From Micromussa lordhowensis (taxonomy: Eukaryota > Cnidaria > Anthozoa > Scleractinia > Lobophylliidae): a stretch of DNA of 64,000 bases. The notes beneath the pieces were generated by a model. That model was not told the origin of the DNA and did not search any database. It saw only the letters and a program-made list of their open reading frames with translations. Where the stretch lies: positions 18,934,430 through 18,998,429 of the forward strand of contig OZ026601.1 in NCBI GenBank assembly GCA_964020085.1. The letters run 5' to 3'. Below are positions 19,735-28,739 of this stretch, one piece after another. Position numbers and translations under genes: made by a program. Numbering within the stretch: position 1 is the stretch's first letter; the number at the start of each line of letters is the position of its first letter.

Positions 19735-20030
19735 ATTCTCAAACTCATTAATAATTCATCAAGTTACAACAAAGGAAATCATGACCGTGACGGTGGTTTG
19801 GATATCCGGTCTTAATTAGCATAGATTTTGACGATTTCACTTCTCCGTTTACTCCTTAGTTTTTGTTTCGATTGAGAAGATATATCAAATACTCGAGACA
19901 GTGTTTCATCAGCTATCCAAACACCTCGAATTTCGTCAAAAATACTCCGCTGCGCGTCGTATTTTCAACTCTCTTCTCGGTGTTTGGATATCCCGATGAA
20001 ACACTGTCACTCGTGTTTGATATATTACGT
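19735..20030. repeat. Dispersed ~300-bp MITE-like repeat inserted into an intron unit
   Basis: The flanks AAGAATTA and GTCAAAAATAGCC are contiguous in other units (for example at 190-210), so about 296 bp was inserted here. Confidence 0.65.
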
Positions 20031-20256
20031 CAAAAATAGCCAAATCTAACAAAAGAAGACACACTGAACGTCTAATAATGTCTAGTCGATTGCTAACTAT
20101 TTTACGACTTAGGTAAAATCACTCTTTATATTATTCCTAATCTATTTTATAATGATTTGATGCGTAATGTGTGAGTGAGAATGGACTAAACTAGAAGATA
20201 GTCATGGTACGGCCGAAGCTGAACAAAGTCAGTACCTTTGTAGATATTTTACTTAC

Positions 20257-20280
20257 CTGCGGTTGATACCTGATCAGGAA
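20257..20280 (-). CDS. Array micro-exon 1 (VPDQVSTA)
   Basis: First of ten identical exons; acceptor ATTTCCAG, donor GCAG|GTAAGTAA. Confidence 0.6.
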
Positions 20281-20599
20281 CTGGAAATAATCATAACGTT
20301 TTGATTAAAATTCAAACTAAAACAAGCTTGGTAACAAATCTTGGTATTATCTACTTAGATACTGTTCCATGTATGATGCCTAACCTTACTGTGGAATAAT
20401 TGTTATTCATGGAATAATTGTTATTTAGTCGATTGCTAACTATTTTACGAGTTAGGTAAGATCACTCTTTATATTAGGCCTAATCTATTTTGTAATGATT
20501 CGATTGGTAATGTGTGAGTAAGAATGGACTAAACTAGAAGATGGTTATGGTACGGCCGAAGCTGAACAAAGTCAGTACCTTTGTAGATATTTTACTTAC

Positions 20600-20623
20600 C
20601 TGCGGTTGATACCTGATCAGGAA
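20600..20623 (-). CDS. Array micro-exon 2
   Basis: Identical exon and splice sites; upstream intron carries GGTAAC. Confidence 0.6.
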
Positions 20624-20942
20624 CTGGAAATAATCATAACGTTTTGATTAAAATTCAAACTAAAACAAGCTTGGTAACAAATCTTGGTATTATCTACTTA
20701 GATACTGTTCCATGTATGATGCCTAACCTTACTGTGGAATAATTGTTATTCATGGAATAATTGTTATTTAGTCGATTGCTAACTATTTTATGAATTAGGT
20801 AAAATCACTCTTTATATTAGGCCTAATCTATTTTGTAATGATTTGATTGGTAATGTGTGAGTGAGAATGGACTAAACTAGAAGATGATCATGGTACGGCC
20901 GAAGCTGAACAAAGTCAGTACCTTTGTAGATATTTTACTTAC

Positions 20943-20966
20943 CTGCGGTTGATACCTGATCAGGAA
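20943..20966 (-). CDS. Array micro-exon 3
   Basis: Identical exon; neighbouring SNP GGCAAC with CATGTATG. Confidence 0.6.
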
Positions 20967-21285
20967 CTGGAAATAATCATAACGTTTTGATTAAAATTCA
21001 AACTAAAACAAGCTTGGCAACAAATCTTGGTATTATCTACTTAGATACTGTTCCATGTATGATGCCTAACCTTACTGTGGAATAATTGTTATTCATGGAA
21101 TAATTGTTATTTAGTCGATTGCTAACTATTTTACGAGTTAGGTAAAATCACTCTTTATATTAGGCCTAATCTATTTTGTAATGATTTGATTGGTAATGTG
21201 TGAGTGAGAATGGACTAAACTAGAAGATGATTATGGTACGGCCGAAGCTGAACAAAGTCAGTACCTTTGTAGATATTTTACTTAC

Positions 21286-21309
21286 CTGCGGTTGATACCT
21301 GATCAGGAA
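21286..21309 (-). CDS. Array micro-exon 4
   Basis: Identical exon; SNP pair GGCAAC with CATGCATG, shared with exon 6. Confidence 0.6.
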
Positions 21310-21628
21310 CTGGAAATAATCATAACGTTTTGATTAAAATTCAAACTAAAACAAGCTTGGCAACAAATCTTGGTATTATCTACTTAGATACTGTTCCATG
21401 CATGATGCCTAACCTTACTGTGGAATAATTGTTATTCATGGAATAATTGTTATTTAGTCGATTGCTAACTATTTTACGAGTTAGGTAAAATCACTCTTTA
21501 TATTAGGCCTAATCTATTTTGTAATGATTTGATTGGTAATGTGTGAGTGAGAATGGACTAAACTAGAAGATGATTATGGTACGGCCGAAGCTGAACAAAG
21601 TCAGTACCTTTGTAGATATTTTACTTAC

Positions 21629-21652
21629 CTGCGGTTGATACCTGATCAGGAA
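21629..21652 (-). CDS. Array micro-exon 5
   Basis: Identical exon; SNP pair GGTAAC with CATGTATG, as exon 7. Confidence 0.6.
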
Positions 21653-21971
21653 CTGGAAATAATCATAACGTTTTGATTAAAATTCAAACTAAAACAAGCT
21701 TGGTAACAAATCTTGGTATTATCTACTTAGATACTGTTCCATGTATGATGCCTAACCTTACTGTGGAATAATTGTTATTCATGGAATAATTGTTATTTAG
21801 TCGATTGCTAACTATTTTACGAGTTAGGTAAAATCACTCTTTATATTAGGCCTAATCTATTTTGTAATGATTTGATTGGTAATGTGTGAGTGAGAATGGA
21901 CTAAACTAGAAGATGATTATGGTACGGCCGAAGCTGAACAAAGTCGGTACCTTTGTAGATATTTTACTTAC

Positions 21972-21995
21972 CTGCGGTTGATACCTGATCAGGAA
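21972..21995 (-). CDS. Array micro-exon 6
   Basis: Identical exon; shares both intron SNPs with exon 4. Confidence 0.6.
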
Positions 21996-22314
21996 CTGGA
22001 AATAATCATAACGTTTTGATTAAAATTCAAACTAAAACAAGCTTGGCAACAAATCTTGGTATTATCTACTTAGATACTGTTCCATGCATGATGCCTAACC
22101 TTACTGTGGAATAATTGTTATTCATGGAATAATTGTTATTTAGTCGATTGCTAACTATTTTACGAGTTAGGTAAAATCACTCTTTATATTAGGCCTAATC
22201 TATTTTGTAATGATTTGATTGGTAATGTGTGAGTGAGAATGGACTAAACTAGAAGATGATTATGGTACGGCCGAAGCTGAACAAAGTCAGTACCTTTGTA
22301 GATATTTTACTTAC

Positions 22315-22338
22315 CTGCGGTTGATACCTGATCAGGAA
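22315..22338 (-). CDS. Array micro-exon 7
   Basis: Identical exon; intron as exon 5. Confidence 0.6.
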
Positions 22339-22657
22339 CTGGAAATAATCATAACGTTTTGATTAAAATTCAAACTAAAACAAGCTTGGTAACAAATCTT
22401 GGTATTATCTACTTAGATACTGTTCCATGTATGATGCCTAACCTTACTGTGGAATAATTGTTATTCATGGAATAATTGTTATTTAGTCGATTGCTAACTA
22501 TTTTACGAGTTAGGTAAAATCACTCTTTATATTAGGCCTAATCTATTTTGTAATGATTTGATTGGTAATGTGTGAGTGAGAATATACTAAACTAGAAGAT
22601 GATTATGGTACGGCCGAAGCTGAACAAAGTCAGTACCTTTGTAGATAATTTACTTAC

Positions 22658-22681
22658 CTGCGGTTGATACCTGATCAGGAA
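22658..22681 (-). CDS. Array micro-exon 8
   Basis: Identical exon; intron downstream has a private change (GATAATTTACTT for GATATTTTACTT). Confidence 0.6.
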
Positions 22682-23000
22682 CTGGAAATAATCATAACGT
22701 TTTGATTAAAATTCAAACTAAAACAAGCTTGGCAACAAATCTTGGTATTATCTACTTAGATACTGTTCCATGTATGATGCCTAACCTTACTGTGGAATAA
22801 TTGTTATTCATGGAATAATTGTTATTTAGTCGATTGCTAACTATTTTACGAGTTAGGTAAAATCACTCTTTATATTAGGCCTAATCTATTTTGTAATGAT
22901 TTGATTGGTAATGTGTGAGTGAGAATGGACTAAACTAGAAGATGATCATGGTACGGCCGAAGCTGAACAAAGTCAGTACCTTTGTAGATATTTTACTTAC

Positions 23001-23024
23001 CTGCGGTTGATACCTGATCAGGAA
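23001..23024 (-). CDS. Array micro-exon 9
   Basis: Identical exon and splice sites. Confidence 0.6.
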
Positions 23025-23343
23025 CTGGAAATAATCATAACGTTTTGATTAAAATTCAAACTAAAACAAGCTTGGTAACAAATCTTGGTATTATCTACTT
23101 AGATACTGTTCCATGTATGATGCCTAACCTTACTGTGGAATAATTGTTATTTATGGAATAATTATTATTTAGTCGATTGCTAACTATTTTACGAGTTAGG
23201 TAAAATCACTCTTTGTATTAGGCCTAATCTATTTTGTAATGATTTGATTGGTAATGTGTGAGTGAGAATGGACTAAACTAGAAGATGATCATGGTACGGC
23301 CGAAGCTGAACAAAGTCAGTACCTTTGTAGATATTTTACTTAC

Positions 23344-23367
23344 CTGCGGTTGATACCTGATCAGGAA
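23344..23367 (-). CDS. Array micro-exon 10
   Basis: Last array copy; right of it the unit changes to a longer non-array intron type. Confidence 0.6.
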
Positions 23368-24071
23368 CTGGAAATAATCATAACGTTTTGATTAAAATTC
23401 AAACTAAAACAAGCTTGGTAACAAATCTTGGTATTATCTACTTAGATACTGTTCCATGTATGATGCCTAACGTTATTTATTATAAATTAATGGGTAATTT
23501 GTGAGAAAGGAAGGGAAAAGTTTGAAGATGACCATGGTTTTAATGCTGACAAGCGTAATCTGTTATCGGTTATCAGAGTTTTGTCCGTGTGACTGTACCC
23601 TATGGTCAATTAAAGATCTACACCCAACAGTGACTGTAATGTTCGGTGCTTGAGGGTAGTGGTGACGGCTTTTTTTTCCTTGGCATAGTTTCTGAGAGAA
23701 TCTATTAAGCTTTCGCTGGAAACAGTTAAAGATGATTTAAAAAGTGGAAAAAGTGGTTTTACATTAATTAACTAACTTTTATCTACTCAGACTTTGTTCT
23801 ACACCGATGTTATTTCACCCCCGAAAACAGCATTTAAGAATTAGTCAAAAATAGCCAAATCTAACAAAAGAAGACACACTGAACGTCTAATAATGTCTAG
23901 TCGATTGCTAACTATTTTACGACTTAGGTAAAATCACTCTTTATATTATTCCTAATCTATTTTATAATGATTTGATGCGTAATGTGTGAGTGAGAATGGA
24001 GTAAACTAGAAGATGATCATGGTACGGCCGAAGCTGAACAAAGTCAGTACCTTTGTAGATATTTTACTTAC

Positions 24072-24095
24072 CTGCGGGTGATACCTGATCAGGAA
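24072..24095 (-). CDS. 24-nt micro-exon, peptide VPDQVSPA
   Basis: Splice sites intact; same protein variant as the exon at 1154. Confidence 0.6.
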
Positions 24096-24556
24096 CTGGA
24101 AATAATCATAACGTTTTGGATTAAAATTCAAACTAAAACAAGCTTGGTAACAAATCTTGGTATTATCTACTTAGATACTGTTCTACATATCAAGCCTAAC
24201 CTTATTTATTATAAATTTATGGGTAATTTGTGAGTAAGAAGGGAAAAGTTTGAAGATGACCATGGTATGAATGTTGACAAGCTTAAATGTGGTGTAACTT
24301 AATTCTCTATTTCATATTTAACGGACGCCATTGTCCGTTATTTAAAACAAAGAGGCGAGGTCCAAAGTATAAACTAATCTCGGATCAGCAAACATATTGA
24401 GTTAGTAAGCGAGTCTTGTAGGTAGAGAGCGAAAACTCCCTTTAAAAGGATAAGTAAATAGACAATGGACACTCTTTAGTTAATTGGATGATGATGCATT
24501 ATAGAGTAGTGTTAACACTAGCTTAACACTGTTCACACCAGGCATGTTTGAATCAA

Positions 24557-24704
24557 CCATTTGCATAGCCAGTGTCACAACACTTCAGTCCCGCTGGGCA
24601 GCTATTGCCATCACAACAGTTCTCTATGGCCTCTGGACATTCAGCCGGTGGTTCAAAAGTTGGACATATGCCTGGTTCTGGAGACAGATCACATTTATCA
24701 CAAA
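24557..24704 (-). pseudogene. WAP exon truncated at its 3' end
   Basis: Acceptor CACCAG is followed in phase 1 by CDKCDLSPEPGICP, EPPAECP, NCCDGNSC, GLKCCDTGY. This is a WAP domain in which cysteine 7 is replaced by Tyr. The last cysteine, the donor and the following intron are missing because the sequence joins unrelated repeat DNA at about 24556. The N-terminal end is better preserved than in the copy at 17492-17650. Confidence 0.7.
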
Positions 24705-25299
24705 CTGGTGATTACTAAGCAAAATTTAGTGTTGATGAGTAGCTAGTGAAGAAAAGCACGGTGGAACCATTCTGGTAATTATCTGGTGATTAGTAAGTAA
24801 AATTTGCTTTTTGTGAGTGACTTCAGCGGAAGCACAAGGTGGAACTACATAAGCTGCGGGAGCGAGTGGCGCTGCAGGCCCCCTCCCCACCCCCCAGCTA
24901 CGGAGATTATGTAATTTTTCGGGCAAAACGTTCATAATTCGGGAAACTACACTTGAGAGAAAAAGCTGTTGGCGGGATTTCCAAATCTTGTAAATAGAGT
25001 TTCTAGTTAGTGCTTGTTTTGTAAATCTCTGTGTAATTAGACGTCCGACTGGGAGTCTGTAGGCTGTCAAGTGTTTCTTCAGAAAAAATAAAATATCCCT
25101 TTGTTAAGGCATTTCCAAACGGCACTTCTTAGAGCCACCATAAAAACAAAAGTAGTGGTCTTTGTTCGGTTTGATTGGTGTTCTTGTTGATGGAAAAATT
25201 TGGAAAGGAAATAACATCCTCATTGTGGGTTTCTACGATACACATTTCACCCGAGATCACTCATATCATTTCAGTCAAAGTCCTTTTCGGGGTCCACCA

Positions 25300-26974
25300 A
25301 ATAACGTGGCGTCTTCGGTGCGCCAACGATACTTGAGATCAGCAGCAGATACAAATGATACACTTTACACTACATTACTTAATTTGCTAAATACACTGTA
25401 CCTTGCCAACATCTTGTCACCACTTCAGAACAATAAATACAAAGTAAAGAACAGTGCATCTTTCGTTGAAAAGATCCACTCCATGTCAGTGAATTCGGAC
25501 GAAATCTTAGGCCTAGGGCAAACGTCGAATCTAAGTCGCGTCGAATACATTTAAAATAAGTGCGACAAAGAGTCGACTTCATTCCAGCGTGGTAGCAAAC
25601 GTCGATCCTATTTCACTAGTTGCACTTCATTAAAACACAGGAATAAGCACGTGCCCCGTGCTGTTCACCTGATGCGCTGCTAATTACAGCTAGGACTTGC
25701 TAGCAAAATGCAGAAACACAGTGTTCGTATAATTCATTGCGAAAACTAGCACGAGACTAGAAAACTAGAAAGACTTTTATTTCATAGAGCTCTGAAAACA
25801 GTTTATTAGAAACGACAGCTTTTGGTCTAATTGGCATGCTTGACCGTGCTTTAATTTTGTTAGCGAATAACAATGGAGAAGCAGTCTTGAGCAGCGGTCT
25901 TCATGTCAGCAATGACTTTCTATAGTTCGCCATTCCCGGTTGCGAAATTATCGTTGTACAGCGCATGCTCGTCAGGGGGGGAAATAGCGTTTGACAGATG
26001 GGGGAGTATGTATTTTTATGACATTTGACCCGTCCATCACATTTAAATAAATCATTTTGTAATTTGCATGATTTATGAATTGAGTTCGGCGCGTGTTTGG
26101 AGCGACGTTTGCCGGCACGCCGAGCCGCTGTCGCATTATCCGAGTTGGCAACTCGAACCTATGCTAGAGTCGAATCGATTAATTTGAGTCGAATTTAATT
26201 GCAGCAAACGTCGCATCATTCATGCCCCTATTTCAAAATAAATAGGTTCGATGAATTATATTCGAGTTAGATTCGACGTTTGCCCTAGGCCTTAGTGTCC
26301 TTTGACGTCGTGTCACTGTTTACTTGCATTCATACCCATCTAGCCATAGAAGTTGTTAAAGAGAGACTGGGCTTTGATCAATCAATACCGGAGAGAACAA
26401 ACTTATCCCTCCAAAATGTTATCGCTCTTCTACAGTTTGTCCTTGACAACAACTTCTTCGAGTTCCAAGGTGACCATTTCAAACAAATTTTCGGTTGCCC
26501 GATGGGATCTCCAGTCAGCGCCATCTTAGCCAATCTCGTCATGGAATATGTCGAAGAAAAGGCCTTCTTATCGGCCCCAAACCCTTCCAAATGGTGGTTC
26601 AGATACGTAGATGACAGCCATGTGTGCGTAAAAAGGGAACGCGTGGATGAATTCCATTCACATCTCAATTCTATCAACACCAACATCAAATGTACCATCG
26701 AGAATCAGAAGGTTCCATTGCCTTTCTTGACACAAAAACAACCAGACAAGACGATGACTCGATCACCGTGTCTGTTTACAGGAAAGCTACACACACCGAC
26801 CGCTACCTTGATTTCAAATCACACCACCATCCCCAGCATAAACACTCGGTCGTACGCACCCTCATGGATCGCGCAAAGAATATTCCATCCACCGAGGAGG
26901 AAGCATTACGAGAAACTAAGCGAGTAGCGGAAGCCCTCGCCGCTAATAACTACCCTGCCAATTTCATTTACTAA
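25300..26974 (+). pseudogene. Penelope-like reverse transcriptase, split and frameshifted
   Basis: The RT ORF is interrupted between residues DEIL and VSFD by the 782-bp TIR element. 782 plus the 3-bp duplicated target is 785, which matches the change of frame, so excision would restore frame. The fingers/palm motifs SFDVVSLFT (containing the first catalytic Asp), GCPMGSPVSA and the RYVDD box (near 26605) are readable. The frame changes near 26700; beyond it GSIAFLDTK and the thumb region run to a stop at 26974. PLEs copy their RNA at exposed DNA ends. Confidence 0.85.
25510..26291. mobile_element. 782-bp non-autonomous TIR transposon in the PLE, TSD TTA
   Basis: The termini are GGCCTAGGGCAAACGTCGAA at 25510 and its inverse ending at 26291. 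They are flanked by TTA at 25507-25509 and 26292-26294. No transposase ORF. A 3-bp TTA/TWA target with such TIRs fits PIF/Harbinger-type MITEs, though other superfamilies with 3-bp targets are possible. Confidence 0.85.
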
Positions 26975-27038
26975 ATAGACAACTAAATAGACAACAAGAA
27001 GCGAATGGTACCGACCAGCACGGCATGGTTACAAAGTT

Positions 27039-27488
27039 TTGCCCTTCGCCAAAGGATTCTCTGAGAGAATCGCCAAAGTTAATCGAAGCTTCTACATCAA
27101 GTTTGCCCATAAGCCTTTTCGGACAATCTCAAACATACTTAAAAAACCAAAAGACAAGATCGAGAAAGGGGCTTCCAGAGGAATCGTGTACAAAATCAAA
27201 TTTAAAGATTATGATTGTGTCTACATTGGTCAGACATCGCGCGCGCTAAAAACACACGTCAAAGAGCACGCAAAGGCCATAGCAACATTAGATGAAAACT
27301 CTTTGTTGGCCAAACACCACATGCGCCACCGTCACCAAATAGATGTGGCGAGCGTCGAAATTGTTGACAGGTCATCAGCATGGCGACAAAGACTTATTCT
27401 TGAGGCTTGGCATTCCGTGCGAGGCACGAACGCTATAAACGAACACATAGCGCTTCCAAACGTCTACAATAGCATAACGAATTTGTAG
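27039..27488 (+). CDS. GIY-YIG endonuclease domain of PLE 1
   Basis: The 149-codon ORF has GIVYKIKF and VYIGQTSRALKTHVKEH (residues ~49-76), the GIY-YIG pair with its following Arg and the later His, then a conserved tail. In PLEs this C-terminal endonuclease nicks the target DNA. It is in the same frame as the RT core but separated from it by stops, so it is a domain remnant rather than a free gene. Confidence 0.8.
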   Translation: MPFAKGFSERIAKVNRSFYIKFAHKPFRTISNILKKPKDKIEKGASRGIVYKIKFKDYDCVYIGQTSRALKTHVKEHAKAIATLDENSLLAKHHMRHRHQIDVASVEIVDRSSAWRQRLILEAWHSVRGTNAINEHIALPNVYNSITNL

Positions 27489-27582
27489 AAGTAATTAAGA
27501 ATGGTCTTGTTCTTTCGAGTTGCGACTTAATATTAACATACATCATATACCATCAGGACGCCGTTAAACATTTGCATTTTAT

Positions 27583-27625
27583 CTTTTGCTGAAGAAGGCA
27601 ACAGCAGTTGCCGAAACGTCCAACA
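27583..27625 (+). ncRNA. Hammerhead-ribozyme-like motif in PLE 1 tail
   Basis: CTGAAGA at 27589-27595 (CUGANGA core), a perfect stem II GGCAAC/GTTGCC with loop AGCA (27597-27612), then GAAAC. Hammerhead motifs are known in Penelope-like elements. Stem III is extremely short (ACGT), so activity as a monomer is doubtful. Confidence 0.5.
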
Positions 27626-27687
27626 CAATATTTTAGCCAGTGTCAACCTTTTTAAATATCTTTTTATCTAGTTTTTAACAGAATAAA

Positions 27688-28739
27688 TTAGCTGAATGAA
27701 AAGCGTTCGTTGATACCGTGAGGATTAAGATTGCCGATTTGAAAAATAAATTTTTGTTCTAGAGTTTTACGGCTTTCCGTGCCTCCTTGATGAAGGGAAA
27801 GGGCGCAGACTGCCATATGTTGCATCGAATGATTGGGGAGATTAAAGTGTGTCGCGACCGGTTTAGATGCGTTTTTGTCCTCTTTCTCCACGTCACGAAC
27901 GTGTTCTCGAAATCGGTCGCCTAGTCGTCTCCCTATTTCGCCGATGTATAACTTTTTGCAAAAAGTGCAAGTTATGCAGTAGATGACATTGGCTGAGGTA
28001 CAGGTGAAATGATCAGTGATCTTGATGGATCGCTTGGAGCCCGATATCAACGTTACGAATGAAAGGACATGTTTTGCATCGTGCGCGGGCGCATTTAAAA
28101 GTTCCGGGTTGATCACTTGTTTGGAATACACTTCTGACTAAAAAGTTATCTATATTTTTGTCGCGTTTGAATGAAATTAATGGAGGTTGCGAAAAGATTC
28201 TACCAGTGTCGGGATTATTTTGAAGTAGGTTAAAGTATTTTAGGACGATATATTTTACTGCGTGGTTATGAGGGCGAATGGAATTCTCAAGTGTTGTTGA
28301 TCAATTTGATGGGCGCGATGATTGCCCGCTTGAACAACAGAAGCAGGATAGCCACGTTTGTCGAAGAAATTGCACATTTCCTCTGATTTTAAGGAAAAAT
28401 CAGAGTCGTCACTACAAAGACGGCGAAGTCTGAGAAACTGAGAATAAGGAATGGAATTCTTGACATGTGATGGATGTGAAGATGAATACAACCAATATCT
28501 GTGAGAATCTCTGGGTTTGTAGTGCACACTGGTGCATAAACCATTGCCTTCGATAGAAACTTTGATATCCAGAAATGCTAAAGAAGTATCGGAAATTTCC
28601 CAGGTATATTTAAGAGCAGGATGAAACGAATTGACAGCGGCTATAAATTGATTGAGATCCTCTCTGGTAGATGAGGTTTGGAAGGACGTCTTGCAATTTC
28701 CGTTCCCATGGCAACCCACTCCTTTCCAGTCCCCTCTAG
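27688..28739 (-). mobile_element. Penelope-like retroelement 2, 5'-truncated, tail to tail with PLE 1
   Basis: Minus-strand pieces: 28719-28255 holds the end of the RT (SLAFLDIKVSI, YKPRDSHRYWLYSSSHPSH, a typical PLE thumb). A short frameshifted bridge with NNPDTGRIFSQPPLISFKR follows, then 28131-27688 with GIY-YIG (VIYCITCTFCKKLYIGEIGR, then EHVRDV). The YWLYSSSHP and RIFSQPPLISFKR motifs differ from PLE 1, so the two belong to different families. Confidence 0.8.

Larger units (their letters stand above)
20085..23474 (-). repeat. 343-bp tandem array of micro-exon/intron units (10 exons)
   Basis: The junction ACTGTGGAATAATTG recurs at 20388, 20731, 21074, 21417, 21760, 22103, 22446, 22789 and 23132: eight consecutive periods of exactly 343 bp. 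Exons start at 20257 and every 343 bp to 23344, giving ten copies identical in sequence. Rare SNPs (GGTAAC/GGCAAC, CATGTATG/CATGCATG) are shared between units 4 and 6, suggesting a two-unit higher-order duplication. Each unit keeps a scar of the hairpin MITE seen at 16.4 kb, so the expansion is younger than that insertion. Confidence 0.92.
25162..27660 (+). mobile_element. Penelope-like retroelement 1 (decayed, RT + GIY-YIG)
   Basis: From 5' to 3': RT N-terminal part (PLQNNKYKVKNSASF, before the insertion at 25510), RT core after it (SFDVVSLFT, GCPMGSPVSAI, RYVDD), a frameshift near 26700, RT thumb region, in-frame stops near 26972, then a GIY-YIG endonuclease ORF and a 3' tail with a hammerhead-like motif. 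The 5' boundary is uncertain. Confidence 0.85.

Noticed and set aside
20085..23474. Simple satellite DNA with no function
   Set aside because: Diverged relatives elsewhere keep acceptor, donor, phase and open frame with 3-nt length steps, which a neutral satellite would not. Transcript evidence is still lacking.
25162..25300. N-terminal part of the first PLE ORF as a separate gene
   Set aside because: No recognisable domain before the RT-like part; probably non-coding sequence upstream that happens to be open.
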